A stretch of 64,000 nt of DNA from Novosphingobium kaempferiae (GCF_021227995.1 NZ_CP089301.1:1240001-1304000); one strand, 5' to 3'. Shown: positions 16,804 through 25,226, counted from the stretch's first letter. Made by a program: numbers and translations. Notes: generated by a model not told the origin, from the letters alone.

Positions 16804-16999
16804 CGTGATCTCTACGGATCGCCCATACGAAAGTGCGAGCGTAGTTCCGGAAGACGAACTGCCAGTGCGGCCCGGCCTTCTCCCATTCCTTGGTCCACTC
16901 CGTAACTGGGTCCGATGTCTCGCACGATGCCCACATCCGGGCGGCCAACTCTTCGACCAAGGCTTCCTCGTCATTCGTGGTGCAGAAGCGGCAAGCCAT
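16796..16999 (-). CDS. small phage protein of unknown function
   Basis: A protein of 67 residues from ATG 16999 (MACRFCTTNDEEALVEELA). A CxxC pair at residues 3-6 could bind a metal with partners elsewhere. The remainder is helical and Trp-rich (TEWTKEWEKAGPHW). It overlaps the adjoining genes on both sides, which supports its being translated. Confidence 0.6.
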   Translation of the reverse strand: MACRFCTTNDEEALVEELAARMWASCETSDPVTEWTKEWEKAGPHWQFVFRNYARTFVWAIRRDHDE

Positions 17000-17223
17000 C
17001 AGTCGCGCTCCACCGGCGAGCATTCGACGTCGCGGCTACCGCACGCCTTGCACTTCAGGCGCGCCTTGATCGCCGGCATGCGGGTGTCGAGGCCCTTCGT
17101 GATGCAGGTCTTGGAGATGGCCTTCGGGTCAAGGCGCGCGGTATGGCCACAGGTGCACTTCACCCCCACGTCGACGCCGTGCTTGCTGTAATCGAAGACC
17201 GTCTCGAATCGCTTCGTTCCCAT
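16999..17223 (-). CDS. small zinc-ribbon protein
   Basis: A protein of 74 residues from ATG 17223. Two CxxC-type knuckles, VKCTCGH (residues 22-27) and LKCKACGS (57-62), frame a basic centre, so it should fold as a single zinc ribbon. Such proteins in phages often bind nucleic acid or act as transcription cofactors; no target is evident. It is the first gene of its leftward cluster and divergent from 17301. Confidence 0.65.
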   Translation of the reverse strand: MGTKRFETVFDYSKHGVDVGVKCTCGHTARLDPKAISKTCITKGLDTRMPAIKARLKCKACGSRDVECSPVERD

Positions 17224-17300
17224 GACGTTCCCCATAACCGATTGCGGAACGAATGTGGAACATATAGCCTCAGGGCGTTCCAGCACGGAGTGATTCTGAG

Positions 17301-17567
17301 ATGCCCCACCTCGCCAAAATGGACGGTCCGCTCGACCTCGGAGCGTCCGAGACCCGAACAAAGTCGCTGCCTTTTGGCCGATGGATCTTGGAGCAAACTG
17401 AGCGGGGCGGCTTCGTCGGACAGCTCGCCTCGATCGCGAAGTCAGATCGCGGTTTCCCGAAAGACGGCACCCCAGATGCGGTGCGCAAGCGCCTGGGGGA
17501 CACCGGCGCCGATCCTGAGATGTTCGAGGCGGTCGACGACGCGGAGTTGGATTGGGTCTCATGGTGA
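17301..17567 (+). CDS. YozE SAM-like fold protein
   Basis: A protein of 88 residues. The core (LPFGRWILEQTERGGFVGQLASIAKSD, then FPKDGTPDAVRKRLGDTGA) resembles the YozE_SAM_like family, small helical proteins of unknown role that are common in phages and Firmicutes. It is preceded by an AT-rich stretch with a likely promoter and overlaps the next gene by seven bases. Confidence 0.6.
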   Translation: MPHLAKMDGPLDLGASETRTKSLPFGRWILEQTERGGFVGQLASIAKSDRGFPKDGTPDAVRKRLGDTGADPEMFEAVDDAELDWVSW

Positions 17568-17737
17568 TCGGGAGCGCGCGGGAGCAGAACGACAACCAGG
17601 CTGACCTGCCCGCCTACCTTCAAGCCGAGCATGCTGCCGCGATCCTGAAGCGTGCGCAGTACCGGACACCCACGGAGACCGAGATACGCTGGGCGCGACG
17701 GTGCCTGACCAATGCATTGGCGGCGCTGACCGAGTAG
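17561..17737 (+). CDS. small phage protein of unknown function
   Basis: A protein of 58 residues from ATG 17561, which overlaps the end of the YozE-like gene and is probably coupled to it. It is helical (AYLQAEHAAAILKRAQY, EIRWARRCLTNALAALTE) with no domain recognised. The 136 bp after it up to the convergent gene at 17874 contain nothing I can name. Confidence 0.5.
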   Translation: MVIGSAREQNDNQADLPAYLQAEHAAAILKRAQYRTPTETEIRWARRCLTNALAALTE

Positions 17738-17873
17738 TTGCGTGGCGGCTCAGTACAGCTCTGACCTGCTTTGATGCCAATTCGGAAAGTCCATGCTTTG
17801 GCTGAGAAGCAGGTCGCGCATTGAGCACAGTATATTAAGTAGCTACTGAAAACTCGGGGAAACCCGCCCTCGA

Positions 17874-18380
17874 CTAAGCAGCAAGTCTTTCCACATTTCT
17901 CTGAAATCGGCGCCATTCGGTTCCGACTGCCAAGCCGCTTTTTTTACGATCAGCGCGGCAATACACCCAAGAGGTTTCTGCCCAGAAGATTGTCGACTCA
18001 TCGTCCAGTTCGACAGGTGCCCCACCATTTTCAGAGTGAAAAATATTCAAATAATGCGCGCCTTCGGGCGGGGTGGAGAGCAGCAAACTGGATATCAAAT
18101 GGCCGTATCCAAAAACATGAACCGCAAACGGATCAATTTGCTGCGGCAAAGCACCTAAACGATATGCTTTGAAGAGCAATTCCGATAACCTAAGCGGTCC
18201 ATATTTTTCAACGCCAGACCAGACAATCAACAGAGCGAATTTCTGTGTATCCCGCTCAAATGCCCACATCATAGCCTCAGGATTTATGCCAAGTCGGCGT
18301 AACTCGCGAAGATAAGTCTTGCCAAGTTCGAAATATTCGGGTGGCAATTTTTGCCTCAATTGATCTGTTTTTTGAGCCAT
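17874..18380 (-). CDS. unknown partner protein of a HEPN-like gene
   Basis: A protein of 168 residues without a recognised domain. It is mostly helical and rich in Leu and aromatic residues (LLIVWSGVEKYGPLRLSELLFKAY; FAVHVFGYGHLISSLLL). Its start lies 25 bases inside the end of the HEPN-like gene, so the two are co-translated. Base composition is clearly AT-richer than the phage structural genes. Paired two-gene units of this size suggest toxin-antitoxin or defence function, but the sequence gives no direct proof. Confidence 0.6.
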   Translation of the reverse strand: MAQKTDQLRQKLPPEYFELGKTYLRELRRLGINPEAMMWAFERDTQKFALLIVWSGVEKYGPLRLSELLFKAYRLGALPQQIDPFAVHVFGYGHLISSLLLSTPPEGAHYLNIFHSENGGAPVELDDESTIFWAETSWVYCRADRKKSGLAVGTEWRRFQRNVERLAA

Positions 18381-18802
18381 TCCGCCACTCCATTCGAACC
18401 AATAGCCGACTCAATCAAATCTCGTTTGACCGCCTCAGACATACCGTGTCCAGAGGCGTACATATGATAGCGCCGCCACTGCAAAACGATTTTCCAGCGC
18501 GGCGCGATCACGTCATGAGCATTTACGTTCAGGCCAGCCAAGGCTGCGATAGCCCTCAAATCGTGGGAGTAGAGCGCTTGGTAATTCTGCATTTTACACG
18601 TGTCGCGGGACGGCCAAGAATTTAAGCCAAGACGTTTCATTGCCAGCCCTTTTAGCAGGCATTCGCAAACAAAACCTGCGATCGACCAAACTTCCGACTC
18701 ACTTCCCGGTTTTGAGTGAGCCGCTGTAGCAATATTGGCCCAGCGCTCTGCGAGTTCGATCCATTCGTCGGGCGAATCAGCATGGTCATCTGCACGGAAC
18801 AC
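18356..18802 (-). CDS. HEPN-like domain protein
   Basis: A protein of 148 residues. The segment EWIELAERWANIATAA, a membrane-free helix with CECLLKGLAMKRLG, and YSHDLRAIAALAGL is the usual HEPN pattern of paired helices with a Leu-Lys-Gly turn and a His-Asp-Leu. I do not see a clear Rx4-6H RNase motif (RRYHMYASGH has wider spacing), so catalytic activity is uncertain. It is first in a two-gene leftward unit. HEPN proteins often act as toxins, nucleotidyl-transfer targets or scaffolds. Confidence 0.6.
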   Translation of the reverse strand: MFRADDHADSPDEWIELAERWANIATAAHSKPGSESEVWSIAGFVCECLLKGLAMKRLGLNSWPSRDTCKMQNYQALYSHDLRAIAALAGLNVNAHDVIAPRWKIVLQWRRYHMYASGHGMSEAVKRDLIESAIGSNGVAEWLKKQIN

Positions 18803-18903
18803 TGTGTCTTAGGTAAGCTCGCGTTGTTGAACGTCAATCCATGAGAGCCGGGCGAGCGATGGCGATACTTTGGGCGCATCTTTAACCCGCAGAAATCCGG
18901 CTA

Positions 18904-19203
18904 TCAACGCTGCTTCGGCCAGGCCTCTACGGTGGCGCGATGGCGGCCAGCACAATCCCCGTACATGGCCACCATCGCGTTTTCCCAGACGCCCCGCTCC
19001 GGGTCGGTGAGCGGCACAGGCGGCATAGGGAGTTCAGGGCACCGCTGCCGCAGGTTCGCCTGAAGCTCGGGCGTTTGCGGCAGCAACGGCGTCCCCCAGC
19101 ACGCCGACAAGAGCATCGGGAGCAGCGCAATCCACACTGACCGGCCGATCCTTGTAGATTTCGCGAATGGTGCTCTCGCGCACTGTCGACTGCACTGAGG
19201 CAT
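18904..19203 (-). CDS. Rz1-like outer-membrane spanin lipoprotein
   Basis: A protein of 99 residues from ATG 19203, with GGAGAA five bases upstream. The N-terminal Arg-rich stretch and hydrophobic core end in a lipobox, LLPMLLSAC (Cys35), and the mature part is short and Pro-rich (TPLLPQTPEL). The gene begins inside the Rz-like gene in another frame and runs beyond it, the classic overlapping Rz/Rz1 layout. It would join Rz across the periplasm and fuse the two membranes at lysis. It is the last gene of the lysis cassette. Confidence 0.8.
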   Translation of the reverse strand: MPQCSRQCARAPFAKSTRIGRSVWIALLPMLLSACWGTPLLPQTPELQANLRQRCPELPMPPVPLTDPERGVWENAMVAMYGDCAGRHRATVEAWPKQR

Positions 19204-19408
19204 TTTGCTTCTCCTGTTCGTATGCGCCTGCGGCGCGGTCGACGACGTCACGCGCCGCATCGAGGTTCTTCGTGGCCGTCTTAAGGCTCGCCAGCACCTC
19301 GCTGTCGCGCTGCCAGTCCCGCACGGTCCATCCGCCCCAAGCGCCCACTGCAAGCGTCACGGCAGCGCCAGCAAGACACCACCCGATAGGGATAGGGTTC
19401 ACCGCCAC
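19034..19408 (-). CDS. Rz-like inner-membrane spanin
   Basis: A protein of 124 residues. One N-terminal transmembrane helix (WCLAGAAVTLAVGAWGGWTV) is followed by a periplasmic coiled-coil (SLKTATKNLDAARDVVDRAAGAYEQEKQ). This is the i-spanin form, with the Rz1-like gene nested in its 3' half. It starts ten bases before the end of the lysozyme gene. Confidence 0.85.
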   Translation of the reverse strand: MAVNPIPIGWCLAGAAVTLAVGAWGGWTVRDWQRDSEVLASLKTATKNLDAARDVVDRAAGAYEQEKQNASVQSTVRESTIREIYKDRPVSVDCAAPDALVGVLGDAVAAANARASGEPAAAVP

Positions 19409-20040
19409 GGCCCAAGGCGCTTGGCGAGGTTCTGCGGCGTCGCGCCGGGCACCACGTTCGTCAGGCAGTACTGGCGCTCACGGTTGCGCCGATACGTCAG
19501 GCCCTTCACCGGACGCAGCACGCCCTTCACGCGGGCCTTGTCCCACATGAGCAGGGCGTCGCACCCGCCGGCGATATTGCCGGCCTTCACCCGCTTGTTC
19601 GCAGTCGACCCGCACCAGCCCCCGGTGTTGTAATTGAAGCTGACGGCCGTGAAGATCTGGTAGGGCTGGCGCTCCTTGTCGAACCGTGTGCAGCCCATCA
19701 CGATCTTGCCGTGCTGGATCAGTTCTGCCTCCAGCATCGACGCGCACTGCGGCTCGGTGAAGCGCATTCCCACCCGGATCGGCTTGCCCTGGTAACGGGT
19801 AAGGCCGTCGCAAGCCGTCGCGACGCTGGCGATGTCGAGGTAGGCGCTGAGGTACTGGCGCCCGGTCAGATGGATGACCGTCGCCGAACCGTCCTGCGCG
19901 ATATCGACTTTGACGGTGCGGCCGCTCTCTTCCTCGGGCACCACCTGCAAAAGCAGCGCGGCCGCGCCGGCGCCGACGATCGCGGCCAGCGTCCCTTCCT
20001 TGGGCGTGATCCGGCGGCGGGGCGTCTGGTCAGTAGCCAT
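19399..20040 (-). CDS. phage lysozyme (GH24-like endolysin) with signal-anchor
   Basis: A protein of 213 residues from ATG 20040. A hydrophobic segment at residues 17-34 (TLAAIVGAGAAALLLQVV) could be a signal-arrest-release or anchor helix. The lysozyme core has AYLDIASVATACDGLT (Asp69 and Thr75 with the family's D-x5-T spacing), FTEPQCASMLEAELIQH and AVSFNYNTGGWCGSTANKR. The Glu expected nine residues before Asp69 is Gly60 here; upstream acidic residues (PEEES, 36-39) may replace it if an insertion is present. It cleaves peptidoglycan at lysis. Its start overlaps the holin-like gene by 11 bases. Confidence 0.8.
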   Translation of the reverse strand: MATDQTPRRRITPKEGTLAAIVGAGAAALLLQVVPEEESGRTVKVDIAQDGSATVIHLTGRQYLSAYLDIASVATACDGLTRYQGKPIRVGMRFTEPQCASMLEAELIQHGKIVMGCTRFDKERQPYQIFTAVSFNYNTGGWCGSTANKRVKAGNIAGGCDALLMWDKARVKGVLRPVKGLTYRRNRERQYCLTNVVPGATPQNLAKRLGPWR

Positions 20041-20254
20041 CGAACTTGCTTCCCTTCGTGGTGAGGCGCGCACTGAGCGCAGCGAGGGTGACGGCGATGC
20101 CGACAAGCGGCCGCGCCCAGGGCGGCAGCAGGTCGACGACGCGCATGAAGCCGGCTGGGTCGCTCGCGGCCCATCCGGAGAGCGCGCCCGCCACGACGGC
20201 AAGGCGCACGGATGCCCAGCGCCAGGACCGGCGCCAGTCAGCAATCAATTTCAT
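20030..20254 (-). CDS. holin-like membrane protein
   Basis: A protein of 74 residues. After the basic N-terminus KLIADWRRSWRWASVR come two hydrophobic helices (LAVVAGALSGWAA and ARPLVGIAVTLAALSARL) and a charged tail. The size, the ADWRRSWRWASVR start and the position directly before the endolysin fit the DUF7940-type holins of alphaproteobacterial phages. It would form the membrane lesion that starts lysis. Confidence 0.75.
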   Translation of the reverse strand: MKLIADWRRSWRWASVRLAVVAGALSGWAASDPAGFMRVVDLLPPWARPLVGIAVTLAALSARLTTKGSKFDGY

Positions 20255-20309
20255 GAAGGGTTACTTTCGGCAGTGCGCCCACGCTTGTGGCGTCATGAGC
20301 GCGAGGTTG

Positions 20310-20798
20310 TCAGTCTTCGGAAATTGCAGGCGCGGCGAAGCGCGCACCAACGATCGCGCCTTTCTCGACGGCTTCGTTGATCTCCTGCCGCTCGCGCATC
20401 TGGCGCACTTTCGTGGCGGCATCGCTGGCCTTCGACGGGTCAAGCTCGATCAGCGCCAGCAGCATCGTTAGGCACTGGTCTAGGTTGTTCATGCGGTGCC
20501 GCATGATCTGGATTTCAGCGGAGTGCTGGACTCGTTCCTGATCCAGCTTGACGGCGTGGTCGGTTGCCTGCTTGTCGAGACGGGCTTCCAGTTCTGCGAT
20601 GCGCTTGCCCATACCCTCGATGTCAGCCCGACGCTGATTTCCCGCTATGATTTGCCAAGGCCCCCACTGCTTGATGATGAGCGACACGCAGCCGATCACC
20701 GAAACGATTGCCGTCGTCCACACGGCGGCGCGGATCGATCCTCCATTCGTGGTCTGAACCACCGCCTTGGCAGCGGGCGTGATGTCTATGGGGTCCAT
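20310..20798 (-). CDS. membrane-anchored coiled-coil phage protein
   Basis: A protein of 162 residues; the start is one of two close ATGs (20798 or 20804), and the former was chosen for its GGCGG spacing. A transmembrane helix (about 26-43, AVWTTAIVSVIGCVSLII) precedes a long coiled coil (IEGMGKRIAELEARLDKQATDH). It lies between the spike gene and the holin-like gene. It could be a lysis regulator or an inner-membrane accessory; its function is unassigned. Confidence 0.6.
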   Translation of the reverse strand: MDPIDITPAAKAVVQTTNGGSIRAAVWTTAIVSVIGCVSLIIKQWGPWQIIAGNQRRADIEGMGKRIAELEARLDKQATDHAVKLDQERVQHSAEIQIMRHRMNNLDQCLTMLLALIELDPSKASDAATKVRQMRERQEINEAVEKGAIVGARFAAPAISED

Positions 20799-20835
20799 GT
20801 ACATACCGCCGCTCTCAGCCGTTTGGATGGTGCGA

Positions 20836-23800
20836 TCACGCGAACACAACCTTCTGCGTCGCCCACAGCGCATCGGCGAGCTGAAGAATGCCGGTTCCAC
20901 CGTTGCAGTGGATGGCATCGCTCACCCGCACCACCTGCTGCGTGCTGCGGCTGCTGGCGTTTGCGGCGGCTGCGTAAGGGAAACCCCGCTCGGTATCGAT
21001 GGCGAGGTTGGTCGCGACGATGTAGATGTTCTCGGCCTCGCGCCCGCCGAAGCGCCGGATCAGCTCGCGCGCCAGGATGATATGGTTGCGTCGCTGGCGG
21101 CGGGCCGGGCGGCGACCGGCGTAGGCATTGTTCGACGCCGAAGTCATGCCGTCCTGATGCAGGCTCGGCGGGATCGTAAGGCACACGAAGAACCGTGCCG
21201 ACGCTGCGGAGGCCTTCACCGAGGCGATCATCTGCTCGATGTTCCACGCGCAGCGCGCGCCCCGGCTCGCGGCCGCCTGGTCGCTGTTGGCCGTGCCGAG
21301 GTCGTTGATGCCGAGGTGGAAGGAAACCGCGTCCGCTGCCGCCTGGCCCGTCTGAGCACGGTAATAGGCGTAATCGAAGATTCCGGTCGACGGATTGTAG
21401 AACCGGTTGTTCGACTGGTCACCTGCGGTCGTCGGCGCATACCATTGCTGCGACGTCCACCCGGAAATGCCTTCGTGGGCAACACCCCCAGTCGATTTCG
21501 TGCCGAGGAACGTCAGCTTGAGGTTGGCGTCGGCCGCCTGCAGCGTGTTCAGCTCGTTGACGTAGGACGGATTGTTGGCCGTCACGCTGTCGCCGATCGC
21601 GAGATAGCCGATGGTCCGCGCGGTCGTGGCGGCAAGCACCGTCTGCAGCGTCGAGGATGCCGAACCGATCAGCTCGCCGCTCTTGCGGTCATAGGCGAAG
21701 ACGGTGAACGCCTGATTGATCGCGGTGCCGCCAGGCGTGAACGTCCAGCGCTCGTCCTGATGCTGCCCGTAGAACAGCCCCTGCGAGGCGCCGAACTGGA
21801 ATCGGTAGTCGATGTCGCGCAGCTCGGTAGGGGACAGGCTGTCGAGGTAGATGTTCATCTCCCGGCCCTGCACGCCGTAGATCCGGGGCGGCAGCGTGAG
21901 GGCGCCATCGACGAACCCGGCCTGCGTCAGCAGGTTGTAGGACGCCTTGCGCGCCGCGCGCGGGTTGGTGATGAGCAGGTGCTCAAGAGGCTGGTTCGAG
22001 GCCGATGGCGAGTACCCCCATGCCGTGACCAGCGGGTTGCCGTTGGCGGCGGTAAACAGGAACTGCTCGTTGATGGCGACCGCGTTGCGCAGCTGGCCGG
22101 CAGGCGGGTTGATCTGGGCATTGCCGCCGGTCGCCGTCAGCGCATAGAACGCCACCGTGTACTGCGCACCGAGATCGGCATCGGCCAGCGTCTTGCTCGC
22201 CCCCGTGACGGGATCGACGAGCGGGATGACGAGATCGCGATATTCGAAGTCCGAAGGCGAGACGGCCACCGATCCGACTGCCACGATCGTTCCCGTCGAC
22301 CATGTGGTTCCGGTCGTGCCTGCCTTCACCACGACGTTGATCGACGTGGGAATGTTCGAAGCGGTCGCGACAGCCGGATTTCGGGAGAGGCGACGCAGCC
22401 CGATGGCGTTGAACGACACGCCTGCGGGCAGATACCGACCGCCGAAGCCGTAATAGGCAGCGCCATACACAGCCGTCGCATCGGCGTCGCTTGCTGCGAG
22501 CTGGCGCGTCAGGCTGTCGTAGGCGATGGTCGGTGCCGCGGTCCACCCGAAGATGGGATCGCTCGCCACCAGCGCCATGACCTGAGCCATGAACGCCGTC
22601 GAGGGCTCGTAGGCGTTGGCCGGGTTGGTCAGCATCAGGTGCTCGATGCCGACGCTGCTGGTCGTGGTCGCCCACGTCGCCTGAGGATCGTTCTGGGCGT
22701 TCGCCTGGAGACGATAGCCGGTCGATCCCACCATGTTCGACGTCGTGCCGCTGCTGACGCCGATCGAGGTCGCCTGACCGGTGTCGTCGAGCGCGAGGTA
22801 GCCTATGAAATACTCCGTGCCGAGGTTGGCATCGGTCAGCGTCACGAAGGCGTCCGTCTCGGGATCGCGCAGCGGGACGATCAGCTTTTTCCCGTAGGAC
22901 AGCACATCGGGGTCAAGATCGATGGAGCCGACCGCGACGATGGTGCCAGTCTGATGCGACGTGCCGGTAGTGCCCTGCCGAACGATGACAGCCAGCTTGC
23001 GCCAGTTCGTCGTCCCGGAGTTGCGCAGCGCTCCTGCAATGCCGACCGCGTTGAACGACACGCCTGCGGGCGTGAAGCGGGCGCCCCAGCCCACATCGTT
23101 GTTGAGCTGGATCGACCAGTTCGGATCGACGACCGGAATTGTCGTTGCCAGCGCCGAATAGCTTACCCGACGCAACCGCACGCCGCTGTTGGCCCGGCCT
23201 TCCAGGTCGCGGATGCGCCAGATGATATCGGCGGGGAGCGCCTCTCGGTAAGCCGGATCGCTGAGCAAAGCCGTCGCGGCAGGCTGGGCCCAGATCGCGT
23301 GGACATACTTGTCCTGCGCCGTGCCGCTGTGATTGATGTTGATGTTGAGATCGGTGGCGCCCGCCGGAACGGTCAGGGTCGCGGTGTTGGCGATCGTCTG
23401 CGCCGTGCCGCTCAGGGTAACGGTCGGCGCGAACGTGATGACTCCGCCGATGTTGCCGCCCGCACCGATCCAGTTCGCGGTGATGGCGACGGCCCCGGCG
23501 CCGCTCATGGACAGCGCAACGTTGATGTTGGCCCCGACCGGGACCACGCGGCCCGGGTCGGTCACGGGCACGCGAATGGTGGCGCTCGACACGGCGGCAG
23601 GGCGAACGAGGCTGAACCCGCTTTCGAACGGCGACTGCGAGCTCTTGATCTTGTCGGGCCAAGTGCCGGAGAGGCGGCGACGCGCCTTGCCGGTCACCTT
23701 GGGGTAGAAGGGGTTGGCCGGGTCGAGCTCGCGGAAGAAGGTATCGGGGAACAGGTCGCGGCGCTTGATCTGCTCGGTGACGGTCGCAGCGTAACCGCTG

Positions 23801-24069
23801 GCTGCGGTAACTTGCGGGGCTATAGCGGCAAGCGCACTCGATCGAGCATTTGCGATTTCAACGAGCGCAGCTTGGCCGGCTCCTCCAATCTCGGGCACGA
23901 TACTACCCAGCCCCTCGGTCGTTTCCGCAACGAAGGCCAGCGCAGCATTCGTTTCCTCGACCATCGCAGGGAGCGCAGCAACGAATGTCTCCGCAGCCGT
24001 GGCGAACGTCGGACCATCCTGAGAGCGAAGCGGCGGATCGGGAAGGGGCGTGATCTCGGGTGCGGGCAT
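20836..24069 (-). CDS. tail spike/receptor-binding protein with SGNH-hydrolase domain
   Basis: A protein of 1077 residues. The N-terminal 110 residues are helical with Ala-rich repeats, as in tail-attachment regions. Residues 150-260 form a beta-rich domain. Two tandem, clearly homologous domains occupy about 334-483 and 548-703 (each begins PAGVSFNA and ends near EHL-TNP). The C-terminal SGNH/GDSL domain has GDSVT (Ser828), GIND (Asn922) and DAIH (His1054). It probably deacetylates a host surface glycan while binding it. It is the last of the tail genes and is followed by the lysis module. Confidence 0.85.
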   Translation of the reverse strand: MPAPEITPLPDPPLRSQDGPTFATAAETFVAALPAMVEETNAALAFVAETTEGLGSIVPEIGGAGQAALVEIANARSSALAAIAPQVTAASGYAATVTEQIKRRDLFPDTFFRELDPANPFYPKVTGKARRRLSGTWPDKIKSSQSPFESGFSLVRPAAVSSATIRVPVTDPGRVVPVGANINVALSMSGAGAVAITANWIGAGGNIGGVITFAPTVTLSGTAQTIANTATLTVPAGATDLNININHSGTAQDKYVHAIWAQPAATALLSDPAYREALPADIIWRIRDLEGRANSGVRLRRVSYSALATTIPVVDPNWSIQLNNDVGWGARFTPAGVSFNAVGIAGALRNSGTTNWRKLAVIVRQGTTGTSHQTGTIVAVGSIDLDPDVLSYGKKLIVPLRDPETDAFVTLTDANLGTEYFIGYLALDDTGQATSIGVSSGTTSNMVGSTGYRLQANAQNDPQATWATTTSSVGIEHLMLTNPANAYEPSTAFMAQVMALVASDPIFGWTAAPTIAYDSLTRQLAASDADATAVYGAAYYGFGGRYLPAGVSFNAIGLRRLSRNPAVATASNIPTSINVVVKAGTTGTTWSTGTIVAVGSVAVSPSDFEYRDLVIPLVDPVTGASKTLADADLGAQYTVAFYALTATGGNAQINPPAGQLRNAVAINEQFLFTAANGNPLVTAWGYSPSASNQPLEHLLITNPRAARKASYNLLTQAGFVDGALTLPPRIYGVQGREMNIYLDSLSPTELRDIDYRFQFGASQGLFYGQHQDERWTFTPGGTAINQAFTVFAYDRKSGELIGSASSTLQTVLAATTARTIGYLAIGDSVTANNPSYVNELNTLQAADANLKLTFLGTKSTGGVAHEGISGWTSQQWYAPTTAGDQSNNRFYNPSTGIFDYAYYRAQTGQAAADAVSFHLGINDLGTANSDQAAASRGARCAWNIEQMIASVKASAASARFFVCLTIPPSLHQDGMTSASNNAYAGRRPARRQRRNHIILARELIRRFGGREAENIYIVATNLAIDTERGFPYAAAANASSRSTQQVVRVSDAIHCNGGTGILQLADALWATQKVVFA

Positions 24070-24084
24070 GCCCGTCTCCTGTTC

Positions 24085-24501
24085 CTAGATTTGAGCGAAA
24101 AGACTGATCGTCGCGCTACGCAGCACGGTGTGTGACGCGGCGTCACGGATGCTGATTGCCAGCGTTGCCGAGATCGGACCGTCCATGTCGTTGTTGTCGA
24201 ACACGAACCAGCTGCGCGCGGTGGAGAGGCTTATCCAGGTATCCAGCGTGCCAAACGGCGCGCCGGACACTGCGTGAGCCATGACCTCGTAATTCCCCGG
24301 CGGAGCCCAGAGCGGGCACCATTGATACTGTGGCGCGGTGACCGTTCCGATATTCGTGGCGGTGCGGTGGTAGACCGTGCGGTCAGGATCAATGATGTAA
24401 GTGGCTCGCGCCTCCGGGTCGGCCCCCAAGATTTCCACCGACCCGTCGCGCAGATCAACGATCCCGGCTCCGGCAGCCAGCGCACACAGGATCCCGCTCA
24501 C
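24085..24501 (-). CDS. small tail-associated protein
   Basis: A protein of 138 residues from GTG 24501, which overlaps the stop of the preceding gene (GTGA). It is beta-rich (IVDLRDGSVEILGADPEARATY, YEVMAHAVSGAPFG, WISLSTARSWFVFDNND) and lacks a known domain. A longer frame beginning within the upstream gene was rejected. The position between two tail-tip genes suggests a tail accessory or chaperone for the spike. Confidence 0.6.
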   Translation of the reverse strand: MSGILCALAAGAGIVDLRDGSVEILGADPEARATYIIDPDRTVYHRTATNIGTVTAPQYQWCPLWAPPGNYEVMAHAVSGAPFGTLDTWISLSTARSWFVFDNNDMDGPISATLAISIRDAASHTVLRSATISLFAQI

Positions 24502-25226
24502 GCCGCAGTACCGCCAAGCACCCACTCGGACGGCTTGACCTTGACGACCGTCGCCATTCCGCGAGCGAACAACGTGCGAGTTCCGGCGCTCTCCGTCCCC
24601 GCCAGACGCAGGGTCTCGCCTGGACATGTGATCGACTGCGCGCCGCCGCTGTCGTTGTAGATCGAGCAGGTGAAGCCCTGCGGCAGTCCGTTCGGGATCG
24701 TCACTCCGCCGCCAGTGATCGCGATCACTTGGCCCATGTCGGCAAGGGTAATCTCGTAAGCCGCCGTCTTCGGGTTGACCGGAATACCCCGCAGTCCGAT
24801 CGTCACCGGACTTGGACTGCCGTCGTTGCTCAGCGCCACCGATTGACGCAGCAGTTCAATATCCCGGTTGTCCCCACTTTTTGCCGCGTCCAGCAGATCG
24901 CGCCAGATCTCGGGCGTCGCTGATGCCATCAGATCGCGTGCCAGGACGGAAAGCTCTGCCAGCTCCGAAGTGTTGGAGCCGGTGTAGTACGGGAATGTGT
25001 CTGCGGCCGGAGAATTGCCGGTCAGGGCAACCAGTCCCGGATCGGCGTATGCCGGGGCTGCAGCGATCAGTGCTGCTGCAGCCTCAAGCTGGCTGACGAA
25101 TGTGCCGACAGCCGCTGCGAAGGCAGCCTGCCACGCAACGAAGGCATCGGCCCGCTCAATGAACACTTCCGGCTCGTCCGTCCGCTGAGGGGCTGGCGGC
25201 GGCATGGGGAGATCGATGAAAGGCAT
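24498..25226 (-). CDS. tail fibre-like protein
   Basis: A protein of 242 residues. The Ala-rich helical N-terminus (AFVAWQAAFAAAVGTFVSQLEAAAALI) is followed by a segment SPAADTFPYYTGSN that recurs in phage tail-fibre proteins, and by a beta-rich C-terminus. It overlaps its upstream gene by one base (TGATG). It probably contributes to the tail tip or side fibre. Confidence 0.65.
   Translation of the reverse strand: MPFIDLPMPPPAPQRTDEPEVFIERADAFVAWQAAFAAAVGTFVSQLEAAAALIAAAPAYADPGLVALTGNSPAADTFPYYTGSNTSELAELSVLARDLMASATPEIWRDLLDAAKSGDNRDIELLRQSVALSNDGSPSPVTIGLRGIPVNPKTAAYEITLADMGQVIAITGGGVTIPNGLPQGFTCSIYNDSGGAQSITCPGETLRLAGTESAGTRTLFARGMATVVKVKPSEWVLGGTAA

Noticed and set aside
20767..24135. 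An 1122-codon open frame on the plus strand opposite the tail spike gene
   Set aside because: It is an antisense shadow of the GC-rich spike gene: it is Arg/Gly/Asp-rich with no domain, and the minus-strand frame encodes a recognisable SGNH spike with duplicated domains.
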